A stretch of DNA of 64,000 bases. It comes from Acidobacteriota bacterium. Its GTDB lineage: Bacteria; Acidobacteriota; Holophagae; Acanthopleuribacterales; Acanthopleuribacteraceae. Both the position numbers and the translations under genes were made by a program. The notes below the pieces were generated by a model, which saw only the letters and a program-made list of their open reading frames with translations, made no database searches and was not told where the DNA came from. Positions 52,765 through 62,131 of this stretch are shown here, one piece after another. The stretch's first letter is position 1, and each line of letters starts with the position of its first letter. The stretch is taken from positions 1 to 64,000 of the forward strand of contig JAGQSC010000003.1 of NCBI GenBank assembly GCA_020439745.1. The letters run 5' to 3'.

Positions 52765-53499
52765 TTACATGTAAAGTCCGCCATCCACCGTGAGTACTTG
52801 TCCGGTGATGTATCCCGCTTGCTCGCTGGCCAGAAAAGAAACGCTGTGTGCGATTTCTTCCGGTACGCCCATGCGCCCGAGCGGCACTTGTTTCAGGAAC
52901 GCATCGCGCACATCTGCATTGAGATCTTTGGTCATATCCGTTTCGATGTAGCCGGGTGCGATCGCGTTCACAGTCACGTTGCGGCTTCCCAGCTCTTTGG
53001 CCATGGACTTGGTGAGCCCCAATACTCCAGCTTTAGAAGCGGCATAATTGGCCTGGCCGACATTGCCCATCAGACCCACTACAGATGTAATGTTGATCAC
53101 GCGGCCCCATTTCTGACGCATCATGGGTCTGATAACCGCCTGACTGAGGAAAAACACACCCTTCAGGTTTGTGTTCAGCACTCGATCGTAGTCATCCTCG
53201 CTGATGCGCATCATCAGGTTGTCTGCAGTGATGCCCGCATTATTCACCAGCACGTGAAGCCCACCGAAACTGTCGGTGATCTCCTTGACGATTTCTTTCA
53301 TGCTCCCGACATCGGACGTATCCAAGGCACGGCCATGAGCGACGCCTCCGTTCGCACCAATAGAGGCAGCAACCTCGTCTACCTTGTCTTTGGAACGACT
53401 GGCCACGATGACCGTCATGCCATCTGCAGCCAGACGGCGACAAATAGCCTCACCGATGCCGCGTGATCCCCCGGTTACCAGGGCTACGCGATGTGTCAT
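52765..53499 (-). CDS. fabG: 3-oxoacyl-[acyl-carrier-protein] reductase
   Basis: A 244-residue short-chain dehydrogenase that reduces 3-oxoacyl-ACP with NADPH. Motifs: TGGSRGIGEAI cofactor loop, NNAGIT, catalytic Ser in NITSVVG, YAASKAG with Tyr and Lys, and the C-terminal QVLTVDGGLYM. Its ATG overlaps the rpmF stop by one base (TGATG). Confidence 0.96.
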   Translation of the reverse strand: MTHRVALVTGGSRGIGEAICRRLAADGMTVIVASRSKDKVDEVAASIGANGGVAHGRALDTSDVGSMKEIVKEITDSFGGLHVLVNNAGITADNLMMRISEDDYDRVLNTNLKGVFFLSQAVIRPMMRQKWGRVINITSVVGLMGNVGQANYAASKAGVLGLTKSMAKELGSRNVTVNAIAPGYIETDMTKDLNADVRDAFLKQVPLGRMGVPEEIAHSVSFLASEQAGYITGQVLTVDGGLYM

Positions 53500-53681
53500 C
53501 AGGCTTCAGCGACTTCAACGACCTGACGGCCGGCGTAGTAGCCACATTCACCGCATACGCGATGGGGGCGTACCAGAGCACCGCAATTGGAGCAGTTAGA
53601 AGTTGCAACCGCGGTGATTGCATCGTGGGAACGACGCATGTCGCGACGGCGCTTGGATGTCCTGCGCTTAGGATTTGCCAT
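53499..53681 (-). CDS. rpmF: Ribosomal protein bL32
   Basis: A 60-residue ribosomal protein with the typical N-terminus [20 protein letters not shown] and a zinc ribbon (CSNCG and CGECG, four cysteines). RBS AAGGAG lies just before the ATG at 53681. It sits between the DUF177 gene and fabG, as in many bacteria. Confidence 0.97.
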   Translation of the reverse strand: MANPKRRTSKRRRDMRRSHDAITAVATSNCSNCGALVRPHRVCGECGYYAGRQVVEVAEA

Positions 53682-53682
53682 G

Positions 53683-54180
53683 TCAAAGATCTCCTTGATT
53701 CTTATCGGGTTTGATGAGGTCAGCCAATCCGGCAAAGGGCCGGTTGGTGGGTGGGGCCGTGTGGCTCTCAAAAGCGACACATTCTTGTTCGTGTCGGGGA
53801 AAGTCGGGTATTTCCAAATCCACCACTTCGTCCACAAAATTGTCCAAGTCAAATGTTTCTTCGGCCAGAAACTTGGTGTTCATATCGTCAGCATTAAGCA
53901 CCAAGTGGTGCTCGCTCGGTGGTTGCAAGCGCAAGGCGATCCAATCCTGACCTTGAAGCGGATATGCCACGATGTCGCCGCACCGAACACATTCGGCTTC
54001 GGCGGTTGCTTTGAATTCATATCTGGCCACATATCCCATAGGATCCACTCGAACTTCAAGGTCGAACGCAACGTCACGCAACTTTACGTCCCGGTTTTCC
54101 GAATGCAGTTGGCGTGCTGTATACGTCAATTTGCGTTTGAAAGGAGTCTTTGCGTCGATGTCGGTCAAATGAATCTTCAT
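53683..54180 (-). CDS. yceD: DUF177/YceD-family protein
   Basis: A 165-residue protein of the YceD family, commonly encoded directly before rpmF and linked to large-subunit rRNA accumulation. The motif ECVRCGD (C-x2-C), and the acidic segment [17 protein letters not shown] are family features, though only one C-x2-C pair is seen; a further Cys lies near the C-terminus. The start at 54180 follows a GAGG; an open frame extends seven residues upstream. One base separates it from rpmF. Confidence 0.88.
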   Translation of the reverse strand: MKIHLTDIDAKTPFKRKLTYTARQLHSENRDVKLRDVAFDLEVRVDPMGYVARYEFKATAEAECVRCGDIVAYPLQGQDWIALRLQPPSEHHLVLNADDMNTKFLAEETFDLDNFVDEVVDLEIPDFPRHEQECVAFESHTAPPTNRPFAGLADLIKPDKNQGDL

Positions 54181-54209
54181 CAGGACGCACCTCGCACGCA
54201 AAGCCCACT

Positions 54210-54237
54210 ATTATACGAAATTGGCAACGCCTGTCAA
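54210..54237 (-). promoter_or_regulatory. Strong sigma70 promoter of the DUF177-rpmF-fab cluster
   Basis: On the minus strand a perfect TTGACA (54237-54232) and a perfect TATAAT (54215-54210) are spaced by 16 bp. A start site near 54203 leaves a leader of about 23 bases before the DUF177 ATG. Both hexamers match consensus fully, which fits high expression of ribosomal and ACP genes. Confidence 0.85.
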
Positions 54238-54322
54238 CGCAAAGCGGGGGTTGATTTTTCGGAAGCATTGCGGCATGAATTTTGTTCCCAGGTTGGTTTA
54301 GCTTGAACAGGAGATGGGTTTC

Positions 54323-56911
54323 ATGATTTTTTCGATGGTCTGCATGAGTCTTTTTGCGCAAAGCAATATTGCTTCGCCAATCCCGAATTGGGTGGAAGCG
54401 CCTTCAGCTTCGTTCAGGTTATACGCGTTCCCTGGTGCGCTTCAGGAGGCCGCTACTGGCCCAAGCGATTTGAGTTCGGCCGTGCTGAAACTGGATCCTG
54501 AGTGGGATGTGTCCACCCGTCAGGTTGCTTTTGACTTGAAAGCATGGATCGTCAGTCTGAAGTCATCGGCCAGCAATGTGGCCATTGGCATAGACGCCTT
54601 GCCCAGACAGATCGATGCACTCATGGCGAATGAGATGGCCGCCTATGTGGATGGCTACGTCTACCGCGAAGAGCCCTATATCCCTGAAGCCGACGAGACC
54701 GGCAAATTGTGGTATTGGCACGAAGACAGGGCAGGTTCCAAGTTGGACATATTGTTGGACGCTTCATCTCTGGGTGTAGCCTGGGTGATCTTTGACCAAT
54801 GGCCCATCAGTGACGCGGAGCGTCTCTTTTTGGAGACAATCCATGCCACGTCGACAGGTAGTCTGGATATTCAGCCTGAGTTTGCCGGATTGAAGCCCCA
54901 TGAAGCGCACTTGTTTATGGACCCAGCATCAGGACACCGTCATTTGGCGCTCAGCCTCGACCAAGCTGATGGAGCCTTCATCTCCATGCGCCGCGAGTCC
55001 GCCTTTGTGGTCAAGTCGCTCTTCCCAGCCGACCTGGACTTTGAACAACGCCAATTGGGTGATTTCCGCACCGAGATCCGAGTCCCCTCAGGCGTTGCCT
55101 TCGTCTTTTTTGAGCTGGACCCCATTATCGAGACCAGTCCAGCCGAGTCGATCCAAATCGTCACAGACCGGTTCATCGATCCCTACGAACTGGTGGTTAA
55201 GAACCAGGTTTTTAAAGACACAGAGCTCAAACATTTCGAATCGCTGGAAGTGGAAGAAGAGGTTACTTATCGCTATCAAGGGCCCAGTGGTGCCGGCGTC
55301 GACGTCACTTTCGTCGACACGGTCATCCAAAGGCGGGATCTGCCTACAGAACGGATTCGCAAGGAGATGTTCATTGGCGGCGTGCGCTGGAAACACGAAA
55401 TGGAATTGCCCCTCATTCAGCCCGAAAAAGTCCAGAGCGAACCCTTGGTCATTGACCTGGACAAGTCCTATAGCTATAGCTATTTGGGCGAGGATGATAT
55501 CGACGGCCACCGTACTTGGAAAGTGGGATTCAAACCCAAGCAAAAGGGTGATTTCTACTCGGGGACAGTTTGGATCGATCAATCTAACGGCGCGCATCGC
55601 AAAGTTCAGGCGGTTCAGTCCGGTCTGGAACCACCCGTCATCGGTCATGAAATTCAAGCCTTTTACGATTGGGTCACCGATGGTGATCAACGCTACTGGA
55701 CCCAGGTTCGTGAGCAGAACCTGATGGTTCTCAACCTTATTGGCGAAACCATCCCTATCCAATTGGATACACGTCGATACGATTTCAAGTTCAATCGCGC
55801 CCAGACCGCTGAAGTGCTGGCGGCCGCGTATGCATCAGATGTGCAAATCCTTCGCGACACACCTGAAGGGTACAAGTACCTGGCCAAGAAGGGTGATGAG
55901 CGCGAATTGGTGGATCAACCCTTTGCCAAACAGAAATTTTTGCTAGGCGGCGTTTTGATGGACCCAGACTTGGACTATCCGATCCCACTGGCCGGATTCA
56001 ACTACCTGAACCTCGACTTCCTTGGCCAAGGTTATCAGTTTAACGCACTGATTGCAGGTGCTCTGAATGTGGTTCATTTCACCAACAACGACGTGTTCGA
56101 TAAGGGTTGGGATTTGACTGCAGAGCTTTTTGCGACCGCCCTCTATTTTGGCGATGAGGTCTACATAAACGGAGAAGTTCAGAACCAATTGGAAGTGGAG
56201 TCGCTGCGCGAAGCCGTCAATGTCACACTGGGTATTCCACTCAATAACTTCTTCAAGTTGAGTACAAACTACAGCTTGCGTTACTTGGACTACCGTGCGG
56301 CTGATGACACCTCACCGGATTTCGTCCTACCGTCCAGCACCTTCGAACACATAGGTCGCATGGACTTGCGATTCAGCCGAGGTCGTTTTGTCAGCGCCCT
56401 GGGGTTTGAGGCCGTCAAACGAACAAAATGGGAGGCATGGGGACTGCCCGAAGAGACACAACCGTTATTCGACCAATACCAGACCGTCCAGTTCGATGCT
56501 TCCTATACCAAACGACTCAAACGCTTTCAGACCGTGACTGGAGATTTTCGCTATATCAAAGGCTGGGACTTGGACCGTTTTTCGAGCATAGGATTTGGCG
56601 CTTTTGAAAACACGGTCTCGGGTTTTGGTACCACGGGTATCCAAGCTGACGAAGCGATTCGTTTGAGGTTTGAATACGAGTTCGGTATCGCCGAGATCAT
56701 GCAGCTCGATCTGTCGCTGGATGGGGCCAGAGCCTGGGACGCCTTGAATCAAAACGAGCCCGTCGACCTAGTCGGTGTGGGGATCGCGGCCAACTTCGTG
56801 GGTCCCTGGAAAATGCTTGTACGAGCCAACGTCGGTTATGGCATTCACGCAACACTCGACGGTGAGGAGGGCGATTTCAGCGGGCAGATCTACCTTTTGC
56901 GGATCTACTGA
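54323..56911 (+). CDS. Large outer-membrane beta-barrel protein of unknown function
   Basis: An 862-residue exported protein: short signal peptide, soluble N-terminal part (about 20-530) and a C-terminal region of amphipathic strands (about 550-862) ending in the aromatic residue Tyr (IYLLRIY), as outer-membrane barrels do. Residues around 390-440 (SYSYLGEDDIDGHRTWKVGF, GTVWIDQSNGAHRKVQ) resemble LolA-like lipoprotein-sorting folds. The start at 54323 is preferred because AGGAG lies nine bases upstream; the ATG at 54314 directly abuts it. Function is not recognised; import, assembly or anchoring are all possible. Confidence 0.75.
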   Translation: MIFSMVCMSLFAQSNIASPIPNWVEAPSASFRLYAFPGALQEAATGPSDLSSAVLKLDPEWDVSTRQVAFDLKAWIVSLKSSASNVAIGIDALPRQIDALMANEMAAYVDGYVYREEPYIPEADETGKLWYWHEDRAGSKLDILLDASSLGVAWVIFDQWPISDAERLFLETIHATSTGSLDIQPEFAGLKPHEAHLFMDPASGHRHLALSLDQADGAFISMRRESAFVVKSLFPADLDFEQRQLGDFRTEIRVPSGVAFVFFELDPIIETSPAESIQIVTDRFIDPYELVVKNQVFKDTELKHFESLEVEEEVTYRYQGPSGAGVDVTFVDTVIQRRDLPTERIRKEMFIGGVRWKHEMELPLIQPEKVQSEPLVIDLDKSYSYSYLGEDDIDGHRTWKVGFKPKQKGDFYSGTVWIDQSNGAHRKVQAVQSGLEPPVIGHEIQAFYDWVTDGDQRYWTQVREQNLMVLNLIGETIPIQLDTRRYDFKFNRAQTAEVLAAAYASDVQILRDTPEGYKYLAKKGDERELVDQPFAKQKFLLGGVLMDPDLDYPIPLAGFNYLNLDFLGQGYQFNALIAGALNVVHFTNNDVFDKGWDLTAELFATALYFGDEVYINGEVQNQLEVESLREAVNVTLGIPLNNFFKLSTNYSLRYLDYRAADDTSPDFVLPSSTFEHIGRMDLRFSRGRFVSALGFEAVKRTKWEAWGLPEETQPLFDQYQTVQFDASYTKRLKRFQTVTGDFRYIKGWDLDRFSSIGFGAFENTVSGFGTTGIQADEAIRLRFEYEFGIAEIMQLDLSLDGARAWDALNQNEPVDLVGVGIAANFVGPWKMLVRANVGYGIHATLDGEEGDFSGQIYLLRIY

Positions 56912-57367
56912 TCAGGTCCAACCTTCGGAGGTGACTTTCTTCGGAACCGCCGCGGGCTTCCGTTTACTGGGTACCCGTGTCCTGATATTAAAGTGCTCTT
57001 TAACACGGGCAATCAATTGACGTCTGGTCACACTGTCCATGGTGGTGATCTCAGTGGTCAATTGGCGTGCAGCGCCCGTCTCTTCAATGACGCGTAGCAG
57101 TTCCATCTTGGCTGAGCCGGGTCCGGCGATGAGTAATACATCTATGTCTTTGAGTCGCTGCGTCACCTGGTGATAGTAGTGATCCAGTTGTGACTCAACG
57201 CGTCGTTCTTTGCGTTTTTCGCTGGCACCAAAAGCAAGCGGTCCCCGTGACCTCTGCGTCTTGGATTCTAGTTCGGACTCCAGTACTTCGCTCACCGCTC
57301 TTGCGCCATTTAAACGAACGATAATGGCCTGACGATGGTCGATCCACATACCAGCTTGACGCGACAT
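56912..57367 (-). CDS. Small eRF1-like (BaeRF-type) protein
   Basis: A 151-residue protein opening with GMWIDHRQAIIV, the hallmark of small bacterial proteins related to archaeal/eukaryotic release factor eRF1 domains. The middle (LLIAGPGSAKMELLRVIEE) resembles the domain-3 fold of that family, and the tail is basic. The lack of an eRF1 GGQ motif argues against peptide release; roles in ribosome rescue or stress are only suggestions. RBS GAGGAG is present. The gene meets the barrel-protein gene tail to tail with no gap. Confidence 0.65.
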   Translation of the reverse strand: MSRQAGMWIDHRQAIIVRLNGARAVSEVLESELESKTQRSRGPLAFGASEKRKERRVESQLDHYYHQVTQRLKDIDVLLIAGPGSAKMELLRVIEETGAARQLTTEITTMDSVTRRQLIARVKEHFNIRTRVPSKRKPAAVPKKVTSEGWT

Positions 57368-57498
57368 AAATGCTCCTCTCGCATGGTTTCGAACCTAATT
57401 AATGGAAGGGGTCTCAACACAACTCTTCCACCCTACCAACAGATTGTCAACCCTAGATCTCGCGGTCTGCGGGATTCAGGTAATCGCAGCTCACATTT

Positions 57499-57507
57499 TG
57501 ATATACT
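57499..57507 (+). promoter_or_regulatory. Candidate extended -10 promoter of the rdgC-like gene
   Basis: TGATATACT is an extended -10 element 27 bases before the ATG at 57534; no good -35 box is seen, which is usual for extended -10 promoters. Motif-based call. Confidence 0.4.
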
Positions 57508-57533
57508 GGCCGACTCATGAGGAGGTTGAGAGC

Positions 57534-58454
57534 ATGGGTCTGATCAGCGGCAGCGTTGCTTGTACTAGGTTTACCGTCGTGGCGGCGCCAGAAGAAATCG
57601 ACTTTGAAAGCGTGCCGTTCCGCGCACTGCAACGGGGTTCCATATTGCGGGAAAGCACGGGATTCGTGCCTTTCGGGCCCGACGAGCCTTATCAAACAGC
57701 CAATCGATCATGGGCCTTTCGCATTCGCACGGACCAGAAAAAAGTGGACGTTCATCAGCTCAAGGAGCGCGTCAAAGCGCTCGTAAAAGTTGAAATGGAA
57801 TCGGTGGGCCCACCTTCCATGAAGAAGATTCAGGAGTTGCGCAAGATGGCTGAGGACGAGCTGCTTGAAGATCAATCATCAACGACAAAAATCATTGAAT
57901 GCGTCCTGGATGATCACACTTTATATGTGGGCACGACCGCGCAAAGTCAATTGGGTTCCGTTACCGCGGCGCTGCTCAAGCTGGGCATTCAACTGGACTT
58001 CAAGACGCCCTGGATTGATGCAGGACTTGCCTCCGAATCCGTTGACCACATTGACTATCAAGACGCGGGCCAATCGGTCATTGGGTGTCATTACTTAAAG
58101 TGGTTGCTGAGCGACCCGGTTGTTTTTCCTGAAGTGGATAAAGGTCTGGCTAAACTAATGACCCCTAACGGCACCACAGTCAGTCTTCGCGGCACCATCC
58201 ACTCAGAACTGGAACGTTATCTGGACGAGGAGGCCGAGCCCCTCCAATTGAAGTTGTTGTTTGAGGATACGCAATTTACTCTGGACGGACTTTCGTTTCG
58301 TATCTCCGGGCTGAAGGTGAATCCCTACAAATCTCAACATTGGATGGAACAGTTGGACGCGCGTATGGAGCGGATCAAAGAAGTCTGGGCAGCACTCGAT
58401 GAACGTTTTGCTTTGTACTTGGCGAGCAGAGGTGGCATTCATGAAGCGAATTGA
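57534..58454 (+). CDS. rdgC: RdgC-like recombination-associated protein
   Basis: A 306-residue protein close in length to E. coli RdgC (303), a ring-shaped DNA-binding protein that restrains RecA. Similarity is weak but in order: an N-terminal strand-rich part, the KKVDVHQLKERVKALVKVE helix followed by a KKIQELRKMAEDELL segment, and the central ECVLDDHTLYVGTTAQ strands. The start is set by GAGGAGG before ATG 57534. It overlaps the rhodanese gene by 14 bases. The symbol should be taken as tentative. Confidence 0.6.
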   Translation: MGLISGSVACTRFTVVAAPEEIDFESVPFRALQRGSILRESTGFVPFGPDEPYQTANRSWAFRIRTDQKKVDVHQLKERVKALVKVEMESVGPPSMKKIQELRKMAEDELLEDQSSTTKIIECVLDDHTLYVGTTAQSQLGSVTAALLKLGIQLDFKTPWIDAGLASESVDHIDYQDAGQSVIGCHYLKWLLSDPVVFPEVDKGLAKLMTPNGTTVSLRGTIHSELERYLDEEAEPLQLKLLFEDTQFTLDGLSFRISGLKVNPYKSQHWMEQLDARMERIKEVWAALDERFALYLASRGGIHEAN

Positions 58455-58758
58455 TGTTGTTGCATTAAAACGGCGTTTGGACGACGGTGATGAACTCTAC
58501 CTGGTTGATGTCCGAGAACCTTACGAGTGGGAGATCGCGTCGATACCCGGCACCACGCATCGGTTCCCGCTCAAGTATGTCATGGACCATGTGAACGAGA
58601 TCCAAGACAAGGAATGTATCGTTTATTGCCGTTCGGGCAAAAGATCCTTATTGGCCATCGAAATGATACAGGAAGTGGCACCCATCCAATGCACCAATCT
58701 CGAGGGTGGTGTGTTGGCCTGGGCTCAACACATTGATCCCAGCATGACGACGTATTGA
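58441..58758 (+). CDS. Single-domain rhodanese
   Basis: A 105-residue rhodanese-like sulfurtransferase with the active-site loop CRSGKRS and the family opening YLVDVREPYEWE. It would carry a persulfide on the loop Cys. Start at 58441 has AGAGGTGG upstream. It overlaps the RdgC-like gene, so the two are probably co-translated; a functional link is not obvious. It faces the cNMP-FHA gene tail to tail. Confidence 0.9.
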   Translation: MKRIDVVALKRRLDDGDELYLVDVREPYEWEIASIPGTTHRFPLKYVMDHVNEIQDKECIVYCRSGKRSLLAIEMIQEVAPIQCTNLEGGVLAWAQHIDPSMTTY

Positions 58759-58760
58759 GA

Positions 58761-59534
58761 TCACTCGTCCTTGACTAGATAGAACTTAAACGCCAACATT
58801 CCGAAGTTAATGGTGTCCTGATCGTTGACCTCTAACTGTTCGCCACCTTGACTTGCCTTGTTACCGTTGACAAATGTGCCGTTCAAAACGCCAATCTCTT
58901 CACCGACATAAAACCGATTGTCGCGGCGAAAGATCATGGCGTGGCGACGTGAAACACTGCGATTCTCGTCCTCATAGGTCAGATCCACTTCAGGCTTGAT
59001 GCCCGTCACGGGATCATATCGGCCCACCAAATTATCGTCGCTATCGAGAATGAACACGCGGTTGGTTGCCAGCGAAACCAGTTTCCCAACGACTTTCTTC
59101 TCTTTGGGCACCACAATACCGGGCCGTGTCTTCTGCGTTTCACTTTCAAATGAGTTCACTGCAATCAGCAGCTGGTCAACCTTCTCTTCGGCCTGGCGCA
59201 ACTTGGTCGAGAACTTCTGCATCATTCGAAACGCGATTTCCATGTTGGACTTAAGCATCTTCACAAAGGTGCCACGGTGAATCACCACGAGGGAACATGG
59301 CGTCAATGCCTTAGCCGTTTCCGTTCGAGCCACGTGTTCTAGGATGGACAGCTCTCCGAAGAAATCGCCCTTGCCCAGCTCCGCCATGACTTCCGCCTGG
59401 TCACCTTTCTGCTTGGATAACTCGACCTTGCCATCCGTGATCACGAACATGGAATTGCCCGGTTCGTTTTGACTATAAACCAGTTCACCTTCTTCAAACG
59501 TCAAAGTGTATTGGGAGAAGATGTTGCCACTCAT
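58761..59534 (-). CDS. Cyclic-nucleotide-binding and FHA domain fusion protein
   Basis: A 257-residue protein with an N-terminal cyclic-nucleotide-binding domain (about 5-125, with YSQNEPGNSMFVITDGKVEL and GDFFGELSIL), a short helical linker and a C-terminal FHA domain (about 150-255, with SVSRRHAMIF and NGTFVNGNKAS). FHA domains bind phosphothreonine peptides. There is no DNA-binding domain, so it is not a CRP-type regulator; it may join second-messenger and Ser/Thr-kinase signalling. No kinase gene is adjacent. Confidence 0.9.
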   Translation of the reverse strand: MSGNIFSQYTLTFEEGELVYSQNEPGNSMFVITDGKVELSKQKGDQAEVMAELGKGDFFGELSILEHVARTETAKALTPCSLVVIHRGTFVKMLKSNMEIAFRMMQKFSTKLRQAEEKVDQLLIAVNSFESETQKTRPGIVVPKEKKVVGKLVSLATNRVFILDSDDNLVGRYDPVTGIKPEVDLTYEDENRSVSRRHAMIFRRDNRFYVGEEIGVLNGTFVNGNKASQGGEQLEVNDQDTINFGMLAFKFYLVKDE

Positions 59535-59625
59535 AATGTGATGCCCTGACCACCTTATTCTACAAAGTTGCGCGAAAGGTTAGACAATGAAACCAATTAT
59601 AGCCATTATAGCTCAATCGGCTTCG

Positions 59626-61893
59626 CTATCTCCCAACTTCCTTTTTTCTTTGGGCTTCCACGCACGTGAGCGCTGTGAGTCCAACCACAGATTCCACCGA
59701 TGCATGTCGCTGAATGGCATTTGCAGGATAAGCCATACCCACCATGATTGGGCCAATAAACGCCGCGTTGCTGAGCTCCAGAAGTAGTTTGTGTGCGATA
59801 TTGCCGGACTGAAGATCTGGGAAGATCAGAACGTTGGCGCTGCCCTGCAATGAAGAAAACGGGTACTGGTGTTCCCTCATAATAGGGTCCAAAGCGACGT
59901 CCGGCTGGAGCTCACCATCGATCTCCAAATCAGGTCGGCGCCTGCGCACAAGGCTGGTCGCTTGTTGTACGCGAGAAACCAGAGGTGAAGGCGCAGAACC
60001 ATAGGTTGAATAGCTCAACATGGCGATCTTAGGCTCCAAAAACTGGCGTGCAAAATCAGCAGTCTCGATGGCAATCGTTGCCAGTTGATCAGGAGTCGGA
60101 TCCTCGGTCATGGTGGTGTCGGCCAGGAAAAGAAGGCGTTGCTTGATGGCCATGATATACAGACCCACGACCAAGCCTTGTGCGTTATCGTGTCGCAATA
60201 CCTGCAAAAGGGACCGAGCTGCACGGGGATAGGTAGTGGCAAATCCATTGATCATGCCATCTGCGAATCCTTCATGGACCATGAGCGCTGCAAAATAATC
60301 GCTTCGTCGCACCTGTTGACGGGCATCAATCAGCGTAAGTCCCTTGCGCTGTCGCTTTCGCCAAAGGATATTCGCAAAATTCTCCAAACGATCATCCAGG
60401 CTGGGATCGACAATTTCAACGCGACTGGCATCCACTCTCAGTCGAGCCAAGTTGATTTTGATCGGTTCGGCAGGCCCCACAAGGATGGGTTTGGCGATGT
60501 TGTCTTCAAGGATCCGTTTCACGACTTGAGCCACCTTGGGATCGTGACCATCGGCATAGGCAATACGCTGCGGGTTTGAGCGGGCCTTTAGTACCACCGA
60601 ATGAAGTGCAGCCCGTGAATCATCCAATAACTGCGCCAGCTGGTGTACATATACCTCGCGATCAAAATCGGACTTTTGGGCTACCCCAGATTCAATCGCC
60701 GCTTCAGCAACCGCCGGTGCTACATATAACAACACACGCGCATCCAAGGGCTTGGGAATCAGGTATTCGCGGCCGAATTCAAACTTACGATTCTGGTATG
60801 CCCTAGCCACGAACTCCGGAACCGGTTCCTGCGCCAGTTCGGCCAACGCGCGAATCGCTGCGTGTTTCATGGCCTCGTTGATGGTTGTGGCCCGCACATC
60901 GAGGGCGCCTCTGAATATGTAGGGGAAACCCAAGACGTTGTTCACTTGGTTGGGATAATCACTCCTACCGGTCGCCATGATGACATCAGTTCGTGCCGCC
61001 ACGGCTTCCTCGTAAGATATTTCGGGATCGGGATTGGCCAATGCCAAGACTATGGGGTTCGTCGCCATCGATGCGATCATGGCGCCATTCACCTGACCTT
61101 TCACAGACAATCCCAGAAATACGTCTGCGCCTGCCATAGCATCCGCAAGGCTGCTCACTTGCCGAGACACGCTATAACGCTGTTTGTTGGGATCCGTGAT
61201 GTCGCTTCGATGGGTGGTGAGCGCACCCTTACTGTCGAACATGACCACATTAGCCGGGTTGAGACCCAAAGAAACCAGCATGTCGGTGCAGGCAATGGCT
61301 GCAGCACCTGCCCCACTTACCACCAGCTTCACGGCCGAAATATCCTTCTCAGCAACTACAAGCGCATTCAGACACGCTGCACCCACAATGATCGCCGTGC
61401 CATGCTGATCGTCGTGAAACACCGGGATGTTCATTTCTTCCCTCAGTCGTTGTTCCACCACAAAACAGTCTGGCGCCTTGATGTCCTCCAGATTGATGCC
61501 GCCAAACGTGGGTTCCAGCGCCTTAACGATCTCAACCAAACGATTGGGATCCTTTTCATTGATCTCGATGTCAAACACGTCAATATCCGCGAATTTCTTG
61601 AATAAAACGCCTTTGCCTTCCATCACCGGCTTTCCCGCCAAAGCCCCAATATTACCCAAACCCAACACAGCGGTACCATTGGTAACTACCGCGACCAGAT
61701 TTCCGCGATTGGTGTATCGATAACTTTCAGCGGCATCGGCTTCTATTGCACGGCAAGGGGCTGCCACGCCTGGCGTGTAGGCAAGAGACAAATCTTTGGC
61801 CGTATCGCAGGGTTTGGTGGGCACAACCTCGATCTTCCCGGGCCGTCCTTCCTCGTGATATCGCAAAGCCTTTTGATCGTGTTCCGAATACAT
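59626..61893 (-). CDS. maeB: NADP-dependent malic enzyme with phosphotransacetylase-like domain
   Basis: A 755-residue fusion. Residues 1-430 are malic enzyme ([35 protein letters not shown], the metal site region [12 protein letters not shown], and the [12 protein letters not shown] cofactor fold), converting malate to pyruvate and CO2. Residues 430-755 resemble phosphotransacetylase ([22 protein letters not shown]-like segment, [14 protein letters not shown]), which in MaeB proteins acts as an allosteric acetyl-CoA-binding part. ATG 61893 is eight bases after AAAGG; GTG 61899 is possible. Confidence 0.94.
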   Translation of the reverse strand: MYSEHDQKALRYHEEGRPGKIEVVPTKPCDTAKDLSLAYTPGVAAPCRAIEADAAESYRYTNRGNLVAVVTNGTAVLGLGNIGALAGKPVMEGKGVLFKKFADIDVFDIEINEKDPNRLVEIVKALEPTFGGINLEDIKAPDCFVVEQRLREEMNIPVFHDDQHGTAIIVGAACLNALVVAEKDISAVKLVVSGAGAAAIACTDMLVSLGLNPANVVMFDSKGALTTHRSDITDPNKQRYSVSRQVSSLADAMAGADVFLGLSVKGQVNGAMIASMATNPIVLALANPDPEISYEEAVAARTDVIMATGRSDYPNQVNNVLGFPYIFRGALDVRATTINEAMKHAAIRALAELAQEPVPEFVARAYQNRKFEFGREYLIPKPLDARVLLYVAPAVAEAAIESGVAQKSDFDREVYVHQLAQLLDDSRAALHSVVLKARSNPQRIAYADGHDPKVAQVVKRILEDNIAKPILVGPAEPIKINLARLRVDASRVEIVDPSLDDRLENFANILWRKRQRKGLTLIDARQQVRRSDYFAALMVHEGFADGMINGFATTYPRAARSLLQVLRHDNAQGLVVGLYIMAIKQRLLFLADTTMTEDPTPDQLATIAIETADFARQFLEPKIAMLSYSTYGSAPSPLVSRVQQATSLVRRRRPDLEIDGELQPDVALDPIMREHQYPFSSLQGSANVLIFPDLQSGNIAHKLLLELSNAAFIGPIMVGMAYPANAIQRHASVESVVGLTALTCVEAQRKKEVGR

Positions 61894-62131
61894 ACACACC
61901 GCCTTTCAAGAAAGCTCTCATTATACTGACCTCATCGTGTTGAAAGCCAGCCTGCCCCCTGAATCGCTCTGTACAGAATATGCACACTTCGAACGCACAA
62001 TGCTGCCTTAACACAAAAATCGCCCAACCAGCACGACGCCACCGACTCAATAAAACCAGTGACTTACGTCTCATGTGATCGCTGGCCGTCCGTTTGCCAC
62101 CTTGCGGCATGTCACCGCAAAGGAGGTTTTC
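61894..62131. promoter_or_regulatory. Divergent promoter region of maeB and the VIT-VWA gene
   Basis: This 238-base region separates two divergent genes. On the minus strand a perfect TATAAT (61925-61920) lies 27 bases before maeB, with no strong -35 box. The plus-strand gene has an excellent RBS (AAAGGAGG, 62120-62127), but its promoter was not picked out. No gene is seen inside. Confidence 0.4.
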
